From: Acridotheres tristis
Taxonomy: Eukaryota; Chordata; Aves; Passeriformes; Sturnidae
DNA length: 64,000 bases
Direction: 5' to 3'
Assembly (NCBI GenBank): GCA_037013685.1
Contig: CM072897.1
Span: 15,980,643-16,044,642, forward strand
Shown here piece after piece: positions 1-11,480 of the stretch. Both the position numbers and the translations under genes were made by a program. Under the pieces are notes generated by a model. The model was not told the DNA's origin. It saw only the letters and a list, made by a program, of their open reading frames with translations, and made no database searches. Numbering within the stretch: position 1 is the stretch's first letter; each line of letters starts with the position of its first letter.

Positions 1-2336
1 GGAGATTCATGACTCTGATTCTGGGAGCTTCCATTACTGAGACACAGGAGGATAGTAATTTAAATGTAACTCTCCCAGACTGGCCTGCCCTGATGGCAAA
101 CACCAGACTTCAGGCACTGTTTATATAAGGTATAGCCAGAGATAAGACTCCACAATATATCATTTCCATGGTACTGATATAACTTCCAATATATTGGAAA
201 CACTGCTTTGGTGAGTGTGAAATACATGCCCATTATAGCACGTACAGATCTTGATTTTCAACAGTAAGGAAGCCCAAAGATTCAGATACCAGGTGTCCTT
301 TTATCCTGTAGAGCACAAAGCCCTCCAAAAGGTCCTTACATGCCAGTTTTTTGGTTTATTTTCAACCACAAACCAGCTTGCATATATTTATAACTTACCT
401 CTCCCACTGTTTTAAAATGAGCAAGTCATATTCCTCTTCATCATTCTGTGGTAACTTAGATTGCTTATTTCTACTTCCCACATACAATGCAAACTAATTT
501 CTAGAGAAATGCTGAGACTTCCTAGGAAAATGGCAGCTGCTGTGGATGTTTGTTCATTATGGGTGTTCTATTTTTAGTTCAAAAACTTTTAGATACTTCC
601 CAGAATTATTTTGAAACTTTTTCTTGCAGGTAGCTCTTTACATCACTGTTCATAAAAAACAGTTCTTGTCTGGATGAGTTGGAATTTTCATTTGAGGAAA
701 AATCCTACATATGCATTTTATCAAATCTTCTGAATTAGTAGATGAAAATATCCTGTTCCAGAGCATTCAAAATGCAAGGAAACAGTACCTGGAAGAAGGG
801 TCACAGCATTCTAGTTCTTAATTTTCCACAAGAATATTTCCTTTGTGAGATTCTTTAGGGTGGAAGATCCGGTATCAAAACCACAAAGATATTTTCCCTT
901 TAAAGCCACCTTCCCAAAATAACATCTGGGTAACAAACTAATAAGCAGAGAGAAGCTCAATCCTACAAACGTGCAGGTCCATGAGTAAGTTCCCTATTAT
1001 TCCCTCAGAGAGTTGAAAATCATCTCTCTACTGAAATGTTTCTGTGCAACTTTACTGCACTGCTTATCTTTGCTGGGACAAAGTGGAAACACAACAGGAG
1101 CTTGACTTGCCTGACTGGAAAAGCTTTTGTACTGCCTAGGATATTGCAATTTCCTTTTGCAATAATTAGCAGCTTGGGAATTCAAACATATAAGTTTGTA
1201 TCTATCCTGAGAGTCTGATGGTGTATTTGACATGTTTAGATTTCCCCTATAATCAGAGCTGCAAAAAATCATTAAGTCTAGACAAAACTCTACATATATA
1301 CAAAGTATCTGCTGCCAAATCTGATTTTTTTTATATATATGTATCTTTCACTAGAGATTTTTTTTTAAGAAACCAAACCATAAATGATTCAAAATCGAAC
1401 TGAGCCCACTTTAATAAGGAATTTCTCCAGTTAAATTAAGAAATCTTTTGAAAGAATCCCTTGTGCTTGTTATGGAGGGGATATATTATACAATTTATAT
1501 CAAGTCAAGCACATGCTTTGCTGGCACTGATGGAAACATTTCTTTCTAATGTGAAATCGTTTAATTTTTAAATTTCTCTCTGACATGAAGGCAAAAGACT
1601 TGCCAGTTCCAGCTACACCCAGTTGCTGTTCCTCTGGCCTGGAGCAGGTGTGGAAAGCGTGGCACTCCCTGTCCCAGGACTTGGACAGGATCACAGGCCA
1701 GGAGTAGCACCAAGGCATTACTTCAGAGCTGTAGTTCCCACTCCCTGCTCTCCTGATGGTTTCAGTGTACCAGAGGGAAGCCAATCTAAAAACCCAGCTC
1801 ATAGAAGCTCTCATGTTGCCCTGTCCCTGAAATACTGCAAACTCATTTCAGAAACTAGTTTTTAGGACCTTCTTTGACCCCAAATTAATACAAAATAAAT
1901 GAGTTTTATTACTCCTATGCAGCTGTCTGGAGAACTGAAAGGAAGAAGAAATGTCCAATCCAACAATCCAGTAGAAATCCATGATTCAGAGCTCACTGCC
2001 AAAGGAGCTGACACTTCATTCTCAAGTGGCAGAAAAGAAGAAGAATTTGAAGTACTGATGAGTCAAGAGAGAAAAAGTGGACACTTTCAGTGATAATCTC
2101 AACAACTCATGGCTACAAACTTAAAAGCATATTCAAGGCATGCACTTACAGGGCTCAAAATCGAACTTGGTCATGATTTCATCAGCGCAGTCTGAGGAAT
2201 CCAACACCTCCTAAAGTAGCTATCTTTGAGTATGGATAGCAAAATGTTGGTGTTGAAACACAGTCTTGTTTTATGTTTTTTCCAAGCCAGTCTTTTACCT
2301 TAGCACAGAATGGAAGCCCCAGCCCCTGCTGCTCAC
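1..2336 (-). other. ANXA2: ANXA2 intron 3 (partial)
   Basis: This stretch follows the exon 3 donor on the minus strand and runs off the left edge. I looked for the next annexin exon (the one continuing the first repeat, GVDEVT...) on the minus strand and did not find it, so the whole stretch is read as intron. Open frames up to 104 codons here have no recognisable content. Confidence 0.8.
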
Positions 2337-2436
2337 CTTTGGTCTTGATGGCTGTTTCCAGGGCTGCAGCATCCCGGTCAGCATCGAAGTTTGAGTAGGC
2401 CTTCACTGTGGCATAGGCACTTGGAGGGAGAGAATG
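2337..2436 (-). CDS. ANXA2: ANXA2 coding exon 3 (100 nt)
   Basis: Acceptor CTTTTCCTTGCAG precedes it and the donor is AAAG|GTGAGC. It encodes residues 17-49 plus the first base of Gly50. It contains Tyr24, the PPSAY motif and the start of annexin repeat 1, ending ...AIKTK. The residues match chicken-type annexin A2 from memory ([14 protein letters not shown]). Confidence 0.97.
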
Positions 2437-5400
2437 CTGCAAGGAAAAGAACAAAAAGAACAAAAAAATCCTTCAGAGTTAAACTGTGCAATCGTTGAAA
2501 TTAATAAAACACATGGCTCTCGGTTACCTGGCGTTCAGCCCAATGTTAAAATGCAAGAACTACCATCAGGTATGTGTGAAAATGGAATTCTGCTAAGAGC
2601 CACTGAACTCTCTTCTCCTCAAGTGTATTGCCCAGAAATCCACCCACAGCGTGCTTATTACAACACAATATATACAAACAGATATTTAATGTAGCAAAAA
2701 CCCAACACCTTCCAAGTTCACTCAGTAAACTTCAGTATTCTAAAATCTGGAGTTTTCTGGCTAGATCTGAAGGAAAATGATTACAGGAAGCTAATACCAA
2801 GAAAGTTAAAGTTCTACAGTGTTTTAAATTTGAAGTCAATATTTTACTTTTGATTATAGGCTGCAAAAAAAATTTTAAAAAGAAGGAAATTGAAGATTAA
2901 CAATGATAGTCAGAAAGAGTTTTGTGCACTATCTCATGAACTTTAAAGATAACACACACACACAAAAAAAATCTGTGTAAAGCCATAGTTCTAGAAAGTG
3001 GAAATTAATAATAATTTTTGAAACTCTTGGCCTCCAGATCCTTGCTTTAAGCAGCATGAAACTTGCAAAACCAAATGACATTTCAAATTCCCTCTGTGAA
3101 GAGTAAGAGGACTTGCAGGTAAGCTCACTTAGTAAAAAGATGCAACATCTTCCAAACTACCAGATTTTACCAGCTGTTTATTATGGTCCACTCCTGAGGA
3201 TTATAGCTGCAAACAGAGGGTGACCAGAACAGAGATTCAACTCTTCTCAGCTGCTTCAGTGTAAGCTAACAGCTTGTTATCACCACACAGGGCAAGGTTA
3301 AATTAAAGCACAGATTTTCATACAAGTAGCTGGGTATATTCACAAATCCTACTCTGCTGAGTTCAACTTAGATACCTATACCTCTGGCAGAGAGGTAGAG
3401 CTACTAGCACCTGAAATTCCCACACCCATTTCCTAAATGAATGAACAACTAAGCTTTCTTGGAAAAGATCCCCAGAAACTTTTGTTTCCATCTCTAACTC
3501 CAAAATGAAGTTGGGTTCATGAACAGAACTAAGCTATCCTGATATCCCTGGAAAATATTTTTACATGCAATTTTTAAAGAAGATCGGTTTTAACTAAAAA
3601 AATTCCGTGGTTTCTGACTAATTTTGACTCTACCCCTGTAGAGGTCACACTGTTCTGTACAGATTCCTCTGGCAGCTACCCCTGTGCCTTCTGGAGACAG
3701 TCTGTTCTATGCTGTGGAGATAGGAAGTCAAAAAAGCACCAATAAACTCAATCATTTTCTTTTGTCCCTTACCATCAGTTCAGTCCAGCAAAGTGGCCCC
3801 AGTTTGGCCCAGAGCCACACCACAAAACACAGCCTTTCCTTTCAGTGGATCAAGTTGGCAATCGGAACAGTAAATGCAGACACGCAATGCAGCCTCAGAA
3901 ATGTGTGTGCCTGAAAGATTGCTAAGCCAGGCATCCCCATCCTGGGCCACTGCTTATTAACCAGCACTCTGGATAAGATGAAGCAAGTCACCTGGTGACC
4001 TTAGCAGAGCTGAGCACCTCTCCTTCCACTCGGCTCTAAGTATTTTCTGAGTAATTTAGATGGAGTAGTTTACTGTAAAGATGATAGCATACACTAACAA
4101 AATACACAGCATATTTGCAATTTGGTGGCCATTTTTCCTCTGTCCCTCCACTCAAGGCATGTACCAATTCAGACTGAATTTCTCTGAGAACTTGACAGGT
4201 TTTATCAGGGTGATTGCCTATGAAAAACAGCCATTTAAATTCCATGCTATTCAATTACTCTGGTACACTACTGTACCACAGCACCAGTACTGTATATTTT
4301 CAGAGAAGACAGCTTTTAAACTGACTTTCCATTTAGTTCAGTACAAAATTCTTTACAATGTGGCAGGAAAAGTCCAGATAATGTGTAACTGCACCACCCA
4401 TCTGGGCCAAACTAAAGCAGAGAAATTGGTTTTCTCCCTATGCATTTCGTGTGCTTGAGAGGTCCTCCAATTGCTTTACTTCCTGTGAGCTTGACAAATT
4501 TAATCCTATTGGGAAACAGGAGGGAGAAGCAAATATCACTGACAGCTGCAGAGCCTTAATTTAAGCTAAAAAACACCAGGACTTTTTCACAATCTCTACA
4601 CCTGAGTATTCTGAGAATCTTTCTGTATTTTTGTGGAGAGATGCAGAAACTGGGAGCACAGATGAAGCTCAGCTCAACTCCATCGTCTCCGTGGAAGGAA
4701 GGCAGGCTGAGGCAATCAGGTCCTTTACTTCACTCAAATCAGCAGCAGTACCTCTGATGCAGAGCACAGGACAGCACTGGGGTTCAGCCACAACCATTCT
4801 GTACCCTCAAGGTTAAAAACTTTTTAAAGAGAAAAACTGGTGGCTCAACTACTGCGTTTAACATCAGTTAATTTGCTAAATCATTGCTTAGAGGAACTGG
4901 TCTAATGCTGCAGAGCTACACAGGCCAGCTACTCAGTAATTCTGGCTTCCAACTCAGAGCACAAACCAGGTGCCTGGGCCTTCTTACACTCTGCAGCAGG
5001 ATTTCTGATGGAAATGCTGCCATGGAACATTCAAATCTGACTTTTGCAACTACTTGAAAGCATCAAGGAAGAAACATTTCTGCCCTTGAGAATATATTGC
5101 TTAATTATTATTCCAAGAGTAATTCTCCATTGAAATACATAACCATGAAAGATGAAGACTTGACTACTTTTGCACTACAAAACCAGTTTTACTACTTACC
5201 TACAGTGCACTGGCCAGCTCTTTGCAACAGCTCTTCCAAAAAGATAGTCTGGTATAATTAATTTCGCAACAAGTAACAAAAATTGGCAAAACATTTGCTT
5301 GCACCAAGCTCTGATGCAGAGCTACCAGCTGTAAGATTTATATGTGTAGCAAGTTCATTAGAAATGTGATGAAATAATGCATGGATAGGATTCACTTCCT

Positions 5401-6152
5401 CTTCAGTAACAATCACAGAACCACAAATTCATGCTGATACCACACTGGTAATCTACCATCTAACTGCAACTTAAGATATCAAACAAAGACTGTGGCTTTC
5501 TGGTATTTCAATAAAACTATAAACCAAGTGCAGATGTGGAGAAAAACATGCAATCTATAATAAAACAGAAAATGAGAAAGTAAGTCTGAGAAAATAAATT
5601 TTTTCAAGAGCTAGTTTGGTTTTGATGATAACCATTACAGGAATTAGATCACAAATATTTTTGCTCTCATAATGTTCTCCATTTTTAACTGGAAAATAAC
5701 CCAAAAACTTAGAGGGTATCAGCAAAACCGAGTCTATTTCCATCTTCTGTTCTCATCCTTAACTCGTTCCTTTGGAAGAAAGAGGGACACAGATGCAAAC
5801 CAGCCACTGTTTGCCCTGTGATCTCTTTGATGAGGCCCAGCAGGAGGATACTGCTTGTGCTGCTGGCCAGTTAGAACAACTCTCATTATCTCTTTAAATC
5901 ATATAACTGTCCTGTGGTTTACAGCTGGTTTGTGGATGAAAACTGATCACTGCTGATTAGGATTTTAGCCACTAAAAGTTTAAGAGATGTGTGGAATCCT
6001 GTAAACTGTACAGCTCAGAGCAATTGTTGGTGTAGAGTCCTGTAAAAGGAGCAAGATGAGATTTAAGTAAAACACACTTTTCTTGCTTAGATAATAATAC
6101 TTACATCTCCTTCAAGGCTGAGTTTGCTTAAAATTTCATGAACAGTGGACAT
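2337..6152 (-). CDS. ANXA2: Annexin A2, N-terminal coding part (exons 2-3; rest off left edge)
   Basis: Two joined exons (complement of 6105-6152 and 2337-2436) encode the first 49 codons plus one base of annexin A2. The N-terminal tail MSTVHEIL(S)KLSLEGD is the amphipathic segment that in the family binds the S100A10 (p11) dimer. The next exon carries the Src-target tyrosine (Tyr24 with Met as 1, in PPSAY) and the start of annexin repeat 1 (NFDADRDA, then ETAIKTKG). Annexin A2 binds acidic phospholipids with calcium and acts in membrane trafficking, actin-membrane linkage and cell-surface fibrinolysis. Splice phases join cleanly (48 + 100 nt). The start is the only in-frame ATG in the exon and has A at -3. 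Residue 9 is Ser, where human has Cys. The bulk of the protein (about 290 further residues) is outside the window. Family assignment is near certain. Confidence 0.97.
2437..6104 (-). other. ANXA2: ANXA2 intron 2
   Basis: A 3.7 kb AT-rich intron between the two coding exons, with GT-AG ends. No gene, RNA gene or clear repeat family was recognised. Open frames up to 125 codons on either strand have no known motifs. Confidence 0.85.
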
Positions 6153-6164
6153 CTTGAAGGAATG
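6105..6164 (-). CDS. ANXA2: ANXA2 exon 2 with start codon
   Basis: Acceptor TCTTCCTCCAG is followed by 12 nt of 5' UTR (CATTCCTTCAAG), then the ATG at 6150-6152 and 16 codons ending GAT|GTAAG. Human exon 2 has the same 48 coding nt and exon boundary. The encoded helix is the S100A10-binding N-terminus. Confidence 0.96.
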
Positions 6165-9100
6165 CTGGAGGAAGAGGGGAAAAAAAGACCAAGTAGATTT
6201 AAATATATTTACAGTTACACCAGTCTTAAAGCATTACAGCACTTCAAGGGACACAGTCCAATGGATTTGCTAATACCAAGCAGAAAATAAGATTTAAGAG
6301 TTTCCAAGCCACACCACCATTAAAAATGCAACAGCAAGAGGTCTTCATTCCATTGTACAATAAAAATTCCTTAAACGAGCACTTTTTCTGCATTTTAAAT
6401 ACTTCAAACAGGAATTTGAGAATCCCTGCCTCAGAAACGGAGTTCCTAAACTGAAAACTCAGTACCAGGAAAATTATTCAGAAACAACATAGCTTGGTCC
6501 AGCTCCAAGTCAAAGAATAACAATAAGTAGTAGAATTTAAATGACATGCCCAACTCCTCGAGTACTCAGGAAATGCAGTGAAATTATTTCTTTTCTTGCA
6601 GGCATTTTACAAAACCATAACCCTGTTTAATCTTTAACCCTAGATGCTGGGCCTTGTGGTTTTGTTGGAGGTCTCCAGATCAAATACCACTGAGTAACAC
6701 AATTATCAGAGATGAGGTAGTAAGGACTATCTCTAAATGGTAGCTCCAAAAAGAGGAGCCATTGTGGCAAGTTAATATCAATGCTCCATTGCCAGGACCT
6801 GAATAATATCTTCCTTGTATATGTAAAAGAACAGGGGAATTCCAACCCTGAGATGGATTATATACATTGCAGAAATAAACATTGATGTGATAAAAGTTAC
6901 AATGCTTAGCCTTTTTTAAACTCTTGTTTCTGGTCAGGGAGTTTGCCAGAGCTGTATTATTGTTTTAGTGAAAGGGTCTCTTAGTTTAGGAACAAAGGTT
7001 GCAAGCCAGGGGCAATATTTAAAAGGCTTGATGCATTCCCAAAAACCTGCTCTCAAATTTCTCTACAGAAAAGACAGACATTGCTACTCACATTGCTATC
7101 CAGCCACCCAGGATGGCACCTGCAGCAAACATTATTTGCTGCTGAAATGAAAACTCTCTTCCAAGGACCTCTACATCCAGCTACAGAGAGCAGTACCAAA
7201 CAGGGAAAAGAGCTGGTTCAGGAGAGGAGAAAGGGCAGCAGCACCTCAAAACCAGTGACATTCCATTAACTGATAAGTGAACCTGATACCAAAATTGGCT
7301 GGGTGCCTCACCCCTCACTTCCCCACTGTAACCAGTTCCCAGTCCAGTTACTTGGCTCCATGCCCCCCCAGACAACTCCCAGCTATTGTGCAGCCAGTCC
7401 TGGCTGTGTCCTTTCAACTGGTTTTCAATCCTCCACCAGTCACTCTTCTGATAGGATGGGGTTTTCCTCAGTACCAGCCACACAGGCCAGTTTCCCAGAC
7501 AAACCAATTTCCTCTCCACTCAATGACTAATCGAGAGCTTGGTGAACCAGAAAAGTTTGGAATAGTTTCATGATCATGGTGTCTGGTTAAAACACTATGG
7601 AAAAGGTGGGGTTTTTTTGTTTGTTTGGTTGGGTTTTTTAAATTAATTAATTAATTTTTAAAAAATTTTAGCTCCTGTAAAGAGAAAAGCAAATAAATTG
7701 TTACTTTTGGCAAAAATAGCTAGTGCTACAAGAATAAAACTCAGCAGCAAAATTACAGTACTTTTATAGTCTAAATGCTACCTCACATTTCCTCACTTAG
7801 AACACAGAAAGAGAATCTTCCATCTTCTGAAACAATCTAGGTTTAAGCAACAAAAGCAACTTTACTTCAACAAAAAGTAAGATTCCAGTAGAAGAAAAGG
7901 AAGACAGAGAACAAAAATGACAGTCATGCACTGATATATTTGAGAATACATGCTTTTTCAGAGGTAAAATCCAACCCAGGCCTTTAAAGAGAAGCTGCAG
8001 AGGCTGTAATAAGCTGTTGGCATTATTAACCATGCTGGTTAGAAGGGACTGATATATGTTCCTGAGTTATGGAATTCCTAATTTCCGCTTCACAAAATGA
8101 AGAGCCTATCTGTGAGACCTTTGTACTCTGACAGTATTTCAACTATTACCCAAGATAAGCAAGTGAAGTCCTTTAGTCTTTCTTGTCACAAAGAAAACAC
8201 CAGTGAGAGCTGAAGCAAAGCAACTGCAGCACAACTTTTCACATGGAAAAAAATTAAAATCACTCAACAGCTTTTTGCAAGACTACTGTTTCTAATCAAT
8301 TAAAAACCACACTGAATCAGGTTTGTTGGAACAAAACACGAGATCAGAGTCCAGGAACAGAACTAACACACCCTCACATGGAGCTGGAACTCCAGGTTCA
8401 TATCACCAGAACACAACAATGCTGTAGCAACTGACTGCCCATCAACACAAGGTGGCAAAAGAAGAAAAAAGGGAGTTCTTGCAAGAATCATTGCAGAGAA
8501 AGATTTTTTACCCTGAGAACAAACATAGCTCTTGTCACACCCTGCTCTGTAAAGCACTTGCATTTGAGAACAGACTCTCACTGTTCTCTGATGGACTGAT
8601 TTTATCTGATGTAGTTTTGACAAGTTCTGGATGGGTTTGAACACGTAAATAGAAAGTACTTGCACTAGCCTGTTCTTCCTTACACTGGAAAGGAATCAAG
8701 TTTTACCTTCCAGCTGTAAACAAATACTTCAACAGACACCTTAAGGCGTTTCTCCAACCAATTTCTAAATGTGCATTACACAATCTGAATCATATTATTC
8801 TGCTAAAACAGATGGCATAACCTCGGGCCTCCCAGAAAGCACTGGTTTACAGGTCTGTTATTACACTGGCCCAGTCTCTATTCACCAATTTATCCTGAAA
8901 CTCCCTGGTAACAGGAGAATATGTGTTTAAAAGCGGCCCCAGATCTTGATTTCCAGGGCCAGCTCACACACATAATGGAAAAATTCCCTGTGTTCCATGG
9001 AAAAGTTTCAGGTATGCACAAACAACTGCATTGCTCAATAAGCAGAGTTAGCATTTTAATAAGCACTTATTATAATGGGCAGAGATATGAGCAAAGGGTG

Positions 9101-10828
9101 CTCCCAGACACCTGAGCCAAGGAAACAGCATCCCCAGAGTGAGAGAATGGAAACTCTTCCACTTGGAGCAATTTGTGTCCAAAAACTAGAGCAAGCCTGT
9201 TAACACAGGAGATGAGGGAGAGTGAGGAAGACCTGCAGCATCTGCTGTAAATGAACCAAGGGCTCAAAATCATTCATTTATATACAATGCTAAGCAGGAC
9301 TACAAATATGCCAGGCTGCATTTCCCCAAACCACCCAATAAGGTTTAGCACATCATTTAAAGCCACTATTTTGAACAAGAAAACCAAACCAAAACAAAAA
9401 CAACCAAAAACATCTTTAAAGAAAAGCATTTCAAAACTCATTAAACTGCACTACCACAAACATACTTGAACTATTTTCTTCCACGGGGATTGCTAATAAT
9501 CCAGGAAGTTCCATTCCAGGAAGATACCATGTACATACAAAATTAAAGACTGTTGTTTCTTCACATTCAAATTATTCTCACTTTTGAGACTTTACAAGAA
9601 AACCTCTTTGGATTTAGGTTTTGGGGGGGTTTTTTGTTCATCAAGGCAAACTACACCAAATACTGGCCAGTGGAAACTCTCCCCACTAGGGCTGCTGATC
9701 AAAACCAGCTCTAGCAGCAGAAGACACACACAGGGATGAATCACTCAGGGACATATTGGTTCCAGGAGTCTTTCACTCTTGACCTGAAGAGCGGGGTCTG
9801 CACCTCTGTGCAGATATAGCATTTGAATATGAATACAAGGACTGATGTTAAACAGAAGTAAAGCTGCTACATACGAGCACACAACTCACTTCTGCATAAC
9901 TATCCTGAAGTCTTTTCGCTTCTCTTTCAATTAAAACACCTGGTAACATTCCTGTGCCCTGCCTCCCCTCCTCACTCGAAGTGGTGTCCGAGCTAACTGA
10001 CAATCCAAAGGAATCTCCGCAATTCTGCCGACGGCCGGGCAGGGTGGGAGGCAGAGCCACGCCCAAGCCCGGCAGTGCTAGAGGGCGGCGCACGGGGCTC
10101 CCCGGAGCATCGCGGGGGAGCGCAAAGGCAACGCCCGGGGAGCGCTGCCCACCCGGCACTGCCCCGCTGGGCTTTCCTGCTGCCCGTGCCAGCGGCTCCG
10201 GCAGCCGCGGCCGCACCCGGCGTGAGAAGGGAAAGGAAGCGAAGGGGCCGCTGAGCTGGCGGGCTCGGGGCTCCGCCGTGTCTGCGGGAGCAATTCCAGC
10301 CTCGCTCCAGCTGAATGAACACCGCCTTCGGCGAGCCTGGCTGGCCGGCACAGCTTCTCTGCAAGCCTCCGTGCCGAGAAGCGAACGCACAGTACACCAT
10401 GGTCAACCCAGCCGAGCCTTTGTGTACCTTGACGACGAGAAGAAATGACTATGCGGGGAAGTTTGCCGAAGTTTGGGACCGGTTCCTCTTTCCTGAGCGC
10501 TGCCACACCCAGAGTTGCTGCGGGGCTCACGAAGCTTCCCGAGGGCTGCCTCGCCCACGGCCCCACCGTCCCAATGTGCAACCGAGCACAGAAAAATAAC
10601 AGGCGGGCAGGGCCGGAGGAAGGGGAGCCAGGCGCGGGAGGGGGGCGGCCGCCGCATCCTCCAGCCCGCTCCGCATCCACCAGCCCCGCTCCGCATCCTG
10701 CCCGCACAGTGCCCGCTTCGCTCTCCCCGCAGCAGCGGCTCCCGAGGCGCGACCCCCGCCCGCAGCCCAGCCCGGCCCAGCGGCGCTGCCGCCCCCCTTC
10801 CCCTTCCGCGCTGCCGCCGAGGGCTCAC
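6165..10828 (-). other. ANXA2: ANXA2 intron 1
   Basis: A 4.7 kb first intron between the non-coding CpG-island exon and the start-codon exon. It becomes GC-rich to the right of about 9950, inside the promoter island. An AT tract with TTAATTAATTAATT lies near 7640-7670. The long open frames on both strands in the GC-rich part are judged chance frames. Confidence 0.8.
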
Positions 10829-10895
10829 CTGGCTGGGGCGGGCAGGGTGGCTCTAGCGGCGACTCGGGCGGCTCCTCGGGCGGCTCTGCCAGCGG
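10829..10895 (-). other. ANXA2: ANXA2 exon 1 (5' UTR, approximate 5' end)
   Basis: On the minus strand a strong donor CCCCAGCCAG|GTGAGC fixes the 3' end at 10829. No coding is expected, because the annexin ATG is in exon 2. The 5' end near 10895 is inferred only from the TATA-like element upstream. Human ANXA2 likewise has a short non-coding first exon. Confidence 0.6.
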
Positions 10896-10975
10896 CTGGG
10901 GCCCGCAGCACTCCGGGCGGGGTTTTGTAGGGCCGGGCGGGCCCTTCCCTCCCCGGCTCCCCCCCGGCACGGCGC

Positions 10976-10982
10976 TGACTCA
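10976..10982. promoter_or_regulatory. AP-1 consensus TGACTCA upstream of ANXA2
   Basis: A perfect 7-bp AP-1 (Fos/Jun) consensus about 50 bp upstream of the TATA-like element, inside the CpG island. Its position suits a proximal promoter element. Function is inferred. Confidence 0.5.
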
Positions 10983-11480
10983 CCCGGCCGCGCCCGACTC
11001 CGGCGCAGGACGAGGACGGGGTGGGCAAGGGTAGGGCAGGAGCGGCCTCTCCCTCCGCACCCGTGCCCCGCCGGACGCTCAGAGGGCTCCTGAGGTTGCG
11101 GGAGACGCAGGGGGCAGCGCCCGGGGCTGCAGGGTCGGGGCTCAGCCCTCACCCTCCAGCCCCGCTCCTCCACCGGCCCCCTGGCCGCCCACCTGGCAGA
11201 TGCGACCCCGTACGCCTCTCCCCAGCCCTCGGCCCAGCGTTCCTGCTGCAGCAGGTGGTTGTTTGCAGCCCGCGCTCTGAGTTCCTCACAGCAACGCGGC
11301 TGTGACAATGCTGCGGCTCTCGGGGCAGAGCACAGCAGCCGAGTGCCAGGTGCCCAGCACAGGGCCCAGACCCCGAACGCCCCCGCCCCGGCAAACTGGG
11401 CACTCCCTGTCCCGGACTGAGAACTGGGCTCACACACAGCTAACCAAGATCCTACAGGTGGGGCCCAGCCTGCTTCCTGC

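Larger units (their letters stand above)
9950..11480. promoter_or_regulatory. ANXA2: CpG-island promoter of ANXA2
   Basis: About 1.5 kb of GC-rich, CpG-dense sequence in an otherwise AT-rich region, containing the non-coding first exon of ANXA2. On the minus strand a TATA-like TACAAAA (10923-10929) lies 25-35 nt upstream of a plausible start near 10895. A perfect AP-1 consensus TGACTCA is at 10976-10982. Island borders are judged by eye. Transcription start and factor binding are inferred. Confidence 0.75.

Noticed and set aside
1..2336. Search for ANXA2 exon 4 at the left edge
   Set aside because: No minus-strand sequence resembling the VDEVT...NILTNRSN segment was found. The gene simply continues beyond the window.
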